Shown: one piece after another, positions 60,454-64,000 of the stretch | Position numbering within the stretch: the stretch's first letter is position 1 | Layout: the number at the start of each line of letters is the position of its first letter | Origin: Bradyrhizobium archetypum | GTDB lineage: Bacteria > Pseudomonadota > Alphaproteobacteria > Rhizobiales > Xanthobacteraceae | Length of the DNA stretch: 64,000 nucleotides | Assembly (NCBI RefSeq): GCF_013114835.1 | Contig: NZ_JAAVLW010000007.1 | Coordinates: 186,001 to 250,000, forward strand | Direction of reading: 5' to 3' | Translations under genes and position numbers: made by a program | The notes under the pieces: generated by a model | Seen by the model: only the letters and a program-made list of their open reading frames with translations | What the model was told of the DNA's origin: nothing | The model's database searches: none

Positions 60454-61568
60454 ATCAGCGACACCAGTCCGCCGCCATGGCGCTCCAGCCGGCCGGCAAG
60501 CTCAAGCTCCAGCAGCACCGTGCGAACGAGGGCGGCGGAGAGCCCCGAGATCCGGATCAGATCGTCGAGGCTGACCGGACTCGGCCCCAGCAGCGCAACG
60601 ATGCGCTCGCGCTCGCCTGGATCGGTGTCGAAATCGAGCGGCTCGTCACTGCCTTCGCGTGCCGCGAGCACGAGCGGCCGCTCCATGATCGGCTGCACGG
60701 CGTTGATGACGTCGCTGGCATCAGTGACCAGCGCCGCGCCCTGCTTGATCAGATCGTTGGTGCCGGCGGCGCGCGGATCGAGCGGCGAGCCTGGTACGGC
60801 GAATACTTCGCGGCCCTGTTCGGCCGCCATCCGCGCCGTGATCAGCGAGCCCGAGCGGTGCGCAGCCTCGATCACGACAACGCCGAGCGACGCGCCCGAG
60901 ATCAGGCGGTTGCGGCGTGGAAAATCGCGGGCGCGCGGTACGTGGCCGAGCGGCATTTCCGATATCGCGCCGCCTTGTTCGAGGAGGGCGGAGAGCAAAT
61001 CGCCATGCTCGGGCGGATAGATCCGGTCGTGGCCGCCCGCCAGCACCGCGACCGTGCCGCTGTCGATCGTGACGCGATGCGCCGCCTGATCGATGCCGCG
61101 CGCCAAGCCCGAGATGACGACGAAGCCGGCGTCGCCGAGATCGCGCGCTAGCTTTCCGGCGAATTTCAGCCCGGCGCCGGAGGCGTTGCGCGAGCCGACG
61201 ATCGCGATCATCGGCCGGATCAGCGTCTCGAGATTGCCGCGCACACCGAGCAGGGGCGGCGGATCGTCGAGCGCCGCCAGCCGCGGCGGATAGCCGGCTT
61301 CGCCCGGCGCGACCAGCGAGACGCCGATCTTGTCGCTCGCGGCGATCTCAGCCCGCGCTTCCGCTTCGCTGCAGATGCGCCCTGAACGCGCCGCCCCGCC
61401 ACGCCGCGCCAGATCGGGCAGTTGCTCGAGCGCCGCACGCGCATTGCCGAAATGGCTGATGAGCGAATTGAAAGTGCGCGGGCCGACATTGTCGGATCGG
61501 ATCAGGCGCAGCCGGTCGATCCGCTCGGCATCGGTGAGGTGGCGCGTCTGGGATGTACGGTCATGCAT
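60450..61568 (-). CDS. dprA: DNA processing protein DprA
   Basis: 372 residues. LVRSDNVGPRTFNSLISHFG is a SAM-like N-domain, the Rossmann fold follows with MIAIVGSRNASGAGL, FVVISGLARGIDQAAH and TVAVLAGGHDRIYPPEH; a C-terminal winged helix ends it (SLDDLIRISGLSAALVRTVLLELE). DprA loads RecA on incoming single-stranded DNA in transformation. Its stop overlaps the HxlR stop by four bases on opposite strands. Confidence 0.96.
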   Translation of the reverse strand: MHDRTSQTRHLTDAERIDRLRLIRSDNVGPRTFNSLISHFGNARAALEQLPDLARRGGAARSGRICSEAEARAEIAASDKIGVSLVAPGEAGYPPRLAALDDPPPLLGVRGNLETLIRPMIAIVGSRNASGAGLKFAGKLARDLGDAGFVVISGLARGIDQAAHRVTIDSGTVAVLAGGHDRIYPPEHGDLLSALLEQGGAISEMPLGHVPRARDFPRRNRLISGASLGVVVIEAAHRSGSLITARMAAEQGREVFAVPGSPLDPRAAGTNDLIKQGAALVTDASDVINAVQPIMERPLVLAAREGSDEPLDFDTDPGERERIVALLGPSPVSLDDLIRISGLSAALVRTVLLELELAGRLERHGGGLVSLI

Positions 61569-61709
61569 GCCAACACAGCTTTGCCCAACCTGAGATTGCG
61601 ATCAACCTGTTTCGAGTTCGATCATCATGCCCGGCTTGACCCGGCCATCAAGGCCTTATCCAATGCGGCTGATCCGGTTAACCCGTCCGCCGATGGCAGA
61701 AAGCGTCCC

Positions 61710-62954
61710 ATGATCTCTCTCGCCGAACTCCAGCGCCGTATCGATACCGGTGAACTTTCCGCTGACGCCGCGGTCGCGCGGTCGCTGGACGCGATCCGCG
61801 CGAAGGATGAAGCCATCGGCGCTTTCGTCTGCCATGCCGATCATCTGCGCGCGGCGAACGCCGGGCCGTTGCGGGGCATTGCCGTCGGCATCAAGGACAT
61901 CATGGATACCGCGGAGTTTCCGACCGAGATGGGCTCGCCGATCTACCGCGGATTTCGCCCACGCGCCGACGCTGCCGTGGTGATGATGCTGAAGCAGGCG
62001 GGCGCAAGCATCGTCGGCAAGACCACGACCACGGCCTTCGCGTCCATCGACCCGACGCCGACGCTCAATCCGCATAACCATGGCCATACACCCGGCGGAT
62101 CGTCATCAGGTTCGGCGGCCGCAGTGGCGGCCGGCATGATTCCGCTGGCGCTGGGAACGCAGACCGGCGGTTCGGTGATCCGGCCGGCATCCTTCTGCGG
62201 CGTCGCCGCGATCAAGCCGTCCTACCGCCTGCTGTTGACGGTCGGCGTCAAATGCTATTCGTGGACGCTCGATACGGTCGGGCTGTTCGCAGCCGGCGTC
62301 GACGATGTGGCACGCGGGCTATCCGCGATGACCGGCCGGCCCGAATTGCGTCTGCCAGCCACGATTCAAACGCCGCGCTTCGGCATCGTGGCCCAGGATT
62401 TCGCCGGAGCGCCGGAAGCGTCAGGCGAGCAGGCGCTGCGGATCGCGGCGAGGGCGGCGGATAAAGCCGGCGCCTCGGTGCGCGCGTTGGACTTGCCTCA
62501 GATCGTTGCCGAAGCGTGGTCCGCGCAACCCGTCGTGCAGGAATTCGAGGCGCATCGCGCGCTCGCCTGGGAGTACCGCGAGCATTACGACGCGATGGCG
62601 CCATTGCTACGGGCAAAACTTGACGAGACCAGGGATACACCGCCTGCCGCCTATGACGCGGCGATCGAAACAGCTAACCGCGCCAGACAAGCACTGGAAC
62701 AGGTGTTCAACGAAGTCGACGTGCTGCTGACCTTGTCGGCGCCCGGCGCGGCGCCCGAGGGCTTGGGCTCGACCGGCGATGCCCGCTACAACCGTCTCTG
62801 GACGCTGATGGGCGTGCCTTGCGTGAACGTTCCGGCCTTTGTCGCAGAAGGCAATCTGCCCGTCGGCGTGCAGGTGATTGCAAGATATGGCGCCGACGCG
62901 AAGGCGCTGGCGGCGGCGCGGTTTGTCGAGCAGGCGCTAAGTACGGCGGATTAA
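61710..62954 (+). CDS. Amidase (amidase signature family)
   Basis: 414 residues. Ser-cisSer-Lys triad: Lys62 in GIAVGIKDIMDTA, cis-Ser131 in PGGSSSGSAAA and nucleophile Ser155 in GTQTGGSVIRPASFCG. Hydrolyses an amide bond; substrate unknown. No GatB or GatC gene is near, so it is not the tRNA amidotransferase. The ATG at 61710 gives the family start MISLAELQRRI; upstream codons overlap dprA. It is on the opposite strand from dprA and plsY. Confidence 0.93.
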   Translation: MISLAELQRRIDTGELSADAAVARSLDAIRAKDEAIGAFVCHADHLRAANAGPLRGIAVGIKDIMDTAEFPTEMGSPIYRGFRPRADAAVVMMLKQAGASIVGKTTTTAFASIDPTPTLNPHNHGHTPGGSSSGSAAAVAAGMIPLALGTQTGGSVIRPASFCGVAAIKPSYRLLLTVGVKCYSWTLDTVGLFAAGVDDVARGLSAMTGRPELRLPATIQTPRFGIVAQDFAGAPEASGEQALRIAARAADKAGASVRALDLPQIVAEAWSAQPVVQEFEAHRALAWEYREHYDAMAPLLRAKLDETRDTPPAAYDAAIETANRARQALEQVFNEVDVLLTLSAPGAAPEGLGSTGDARYNRLWTLMGVPCVNVPAFVAEGNLPVGVQVIARYGADAKALAAARFVEQALSTAD

Positions 62955-62959
62955 CGCGA

Positions 62960-63553
62960 CTACTTCGCCCCGATGCGCCCCTCGGTGCCTGCCTGCAGCC
63001 GCTTGATGTTCTCGCTGTGCTTCCAGAACAGGAGCAGCGTCAGCACGACGAACAGAGACGCCATCGCTGGGTGGCCGAACCACCACAGGAATAGCGGTGT
63101 GACGAAAGCGGCGACCAGCGCCGAGAGCGATGAATAGCGCGTGGTGACGGCGGTAGCCAACCAGATCAGGCAGAACATCATTGCCGCCGGCCAGAACAGG
63201 CCGATCAGCACGCCGATATAAGTGGCGACGCCCTTGCCGCCGTTGAACTTGAGCCAAACCGGGAAGAGGTGGCCGAGAAAGGCGCCGAGCGCGGCCAGCA
63301 TCGCCGCATTGGCGCCGCCGTAGTAGCCCGCGATGATGACGGCGACCGTGCCCTTGAGCGCGTCGCCGATCAGCGTTGCCGCGGCGAGGCCCTTGCGGCC
63401 GGTCCGCAGCACGTTGGTGGCGCCGATATTGCCGGAGCCGATCGAACGCAGATCCTGCGTGCCGGCCAGTCTGGTCAGCAGCAGGCCGAACGGGATCGAA
63501 CCGAACAGATAGCCGATCAGGAAAGCGGCGATGAGGAATGCATCAGACATCAA
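62960..63553 (-). CDS. plsY: Glycerol-3-phosphate acyltransferase PlsY
   Basis: 197 residues with about five membrane helices. PlsY motifs: LIGYLFGSIPFGLLL, RSIGSGNIGATNVLRTGRKGLA (motif 1), HLFPVWLKFNGGKGVATYIGV (motif 2) and the C-terminal HSENIKRL. Transfers an acyl group from acyl phosphate to glycerol-3-phosphate, the first step of phospholipid synthesis. It follows the dihydroorotase gene by 44 bases and stands at the end of the pyrC-plsY order typical of the group. Confidence 0.97.
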   Translation of the reverse strand: MMSDAFLIAAFLIGYLFGSIPFGLLLTRLAGTQDLRSIGSGNIGATNVLRTGRKGLAAATLIGDALKGTVAVIIAGYYGGANAAMLAALGAFLGHLFPVWLKFNGGKGVATYIGVLIGLFWPAAMMFCLIWLATAVTTRYSSLSALVAAFVTPLFLWWFGHPAMASLFVVLTLLLFWKHSENIKRLQAGTEGRIGAK

Positions 63554-63597
63554 CGTTGCTCCCGCCGCGCCAGCCCTTCGGCTTTTGCCGAAACGCG

Positions 63598-64000
63598 CTA
63601 GACGTGCTCATAGACCGTGCGTCCGCCTACGATAGTACGCACAACGCGTCCCGAGAAGCGGGCTTCGTCGAACGGGGTGTTCTTGCACTGCGATTTCAGG
63701 TCGGCGGGATCGAGAATCCAGGGCGTATCGGGATCGATGACGACCACGTCGGCCGGGGAACCCGCGCGCAGCGAGCCGCCGGGCAGGCCGAGCAGCTCGG
63801 CCGGGCGGGTCGACATCGCCCGGATCAGCGTCTTGAAGTCCATCTCGCCACTGTGGATCAGGCGCAGCGCCGCCGGCAGCATGGTTTGCAGCCCCACCGC
63901 GCCGGAGGCCGCTTCTGCGAACGGGAGCCGCTTGACCTCGACGTCCTGCGGATTGTGATCGGACATCACGACGTCGACCAGGCCGGAGGCGATGGCCGCA
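63598..64000 (-). CDS. pyrC: Dihydroorotase C-terminal part, cut by window edge
   Basis: About 133 residues of the C-terminus; the start lies beyond the right edge. GLVDVVMSDHNPQDVEVKRLPFAEA and SRPAELLGLPGGSLRAGSPADVVVIDP are typical, with the SDH metal/substrate motif, of class I dihydroorotases. Converts carbamoyl-aspartate to dihydroorotate in pyrimidine synthesis. Whether this gene is the catalytic form or the inactive PyrC' paralogue cannot be judged since the metal-binding N-terminus is outside the window. Confidence 0.85.
   Translation of the reverse strand, partial: AAIASGLVDVVMSDHNPQDVEVKRLPFAEAASGAVGLQTMLPAALRLIHSGEMDFKTLIRAMSTRPAELLGLPGGSLRAGSPADVVVIDPDTPWILDPADLKSQCKNTPFDEARFSGRVVRTIVGGRTVYEHV

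Noticed and set aside
61422..61709. Upstream extension of the amidase frame
   Set aside because: It overlaps dprA on the other strand and lacks similarity; the amidase family starts at 61710.

Overview
The window reads as chromosomal DNA of a high-GC alphaproteobacterium of the Rhizobiales, most likely Bradyrhizobium or a close relative in the same family. Pointers are divK-pleD, a MipZ-type ParA ATPase next to panC, an EipB-family envelope protein, a phasin behind PhaR-like boxes, DUF1489/DUF3572/DUF599/DUF983 genes, and palindromic intergenic repeats of the sort common in Bradyrhizobium. I see no rRNA, tRNA, CRISPR array, prophage, transposase or integrase. The organism call is inference.

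Layout. 0-8 kb: a small coiled-coil protein cut by the left edge, a small membrane protein, two tandem paralogous NodB-type deacetylases, an MgtE Mg2+ transporter, a small HTH regulator, an aldo/keto reductase and an orphan TonB/TolA-like protein. 8-16 kb: PhyH-like dioxygenase, DUF599, GST, membrane and DUF1489 proteins, then panC and mipZ divergently. 15-20 kb: MDR oxidoreductase with divergent XRE regulator, a membrane-anchored hydrolase, and a VWA protein plus a membrane J-domain protein. 20-30 kb: D,D-carboxypeptidase with SPOR domain, phasin, TadG-like vWA protein, clpS-clpA, PilZ protein, lytic transglycosylase. 30-36 kb: azlCD, TrmO-like protein, a minus-strand operon RidA/GDPD/acyltransferase/HIT, and EipB.

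36-43 kb is the most distinctive block: E1alpha, E1beta and E2 of a 2-oxoacid dehydrogenase without an E3, followed by NfeD protease and slipin, a GYD protein, a conserved hypothetical and a second RidA. 43-49 kb: DinB with an N-terminal zinc ribbon, DUF3572, divK-pleD, a TetR/MFS pair with a clear operator, and rpmG (55 codons). 49-64 kb: flavin monooxygenase, Nudix, DUF983, rnr, topA, then a redox module (HxlR/SDR and azoR/HxlR pairs), then dprA, an amidase on the other strand, plsY and the end of a dihydroorotase gene.

How they work together: much of the window is envelope upkeep (deacetylases, D,D-carboxypeptidase, lytic transglycosylase, EipB, TolA-like, PlsY), cell-cycle control (MipZ, DivK, PleD), proteolysis (ClpS/ClpA, NfeD) and DNA/RNA maintenance (TopA, DprA, DinB, RNase R). 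Several divergent regulator/enzyme pairs have readable operator-like dyads between them. I did not find a clearly new defence or mobile system. The candidates most worth follow-up are the E1-E2/NfeD/slipin block, the VWA plus J-domain pair, and the operator architectures.
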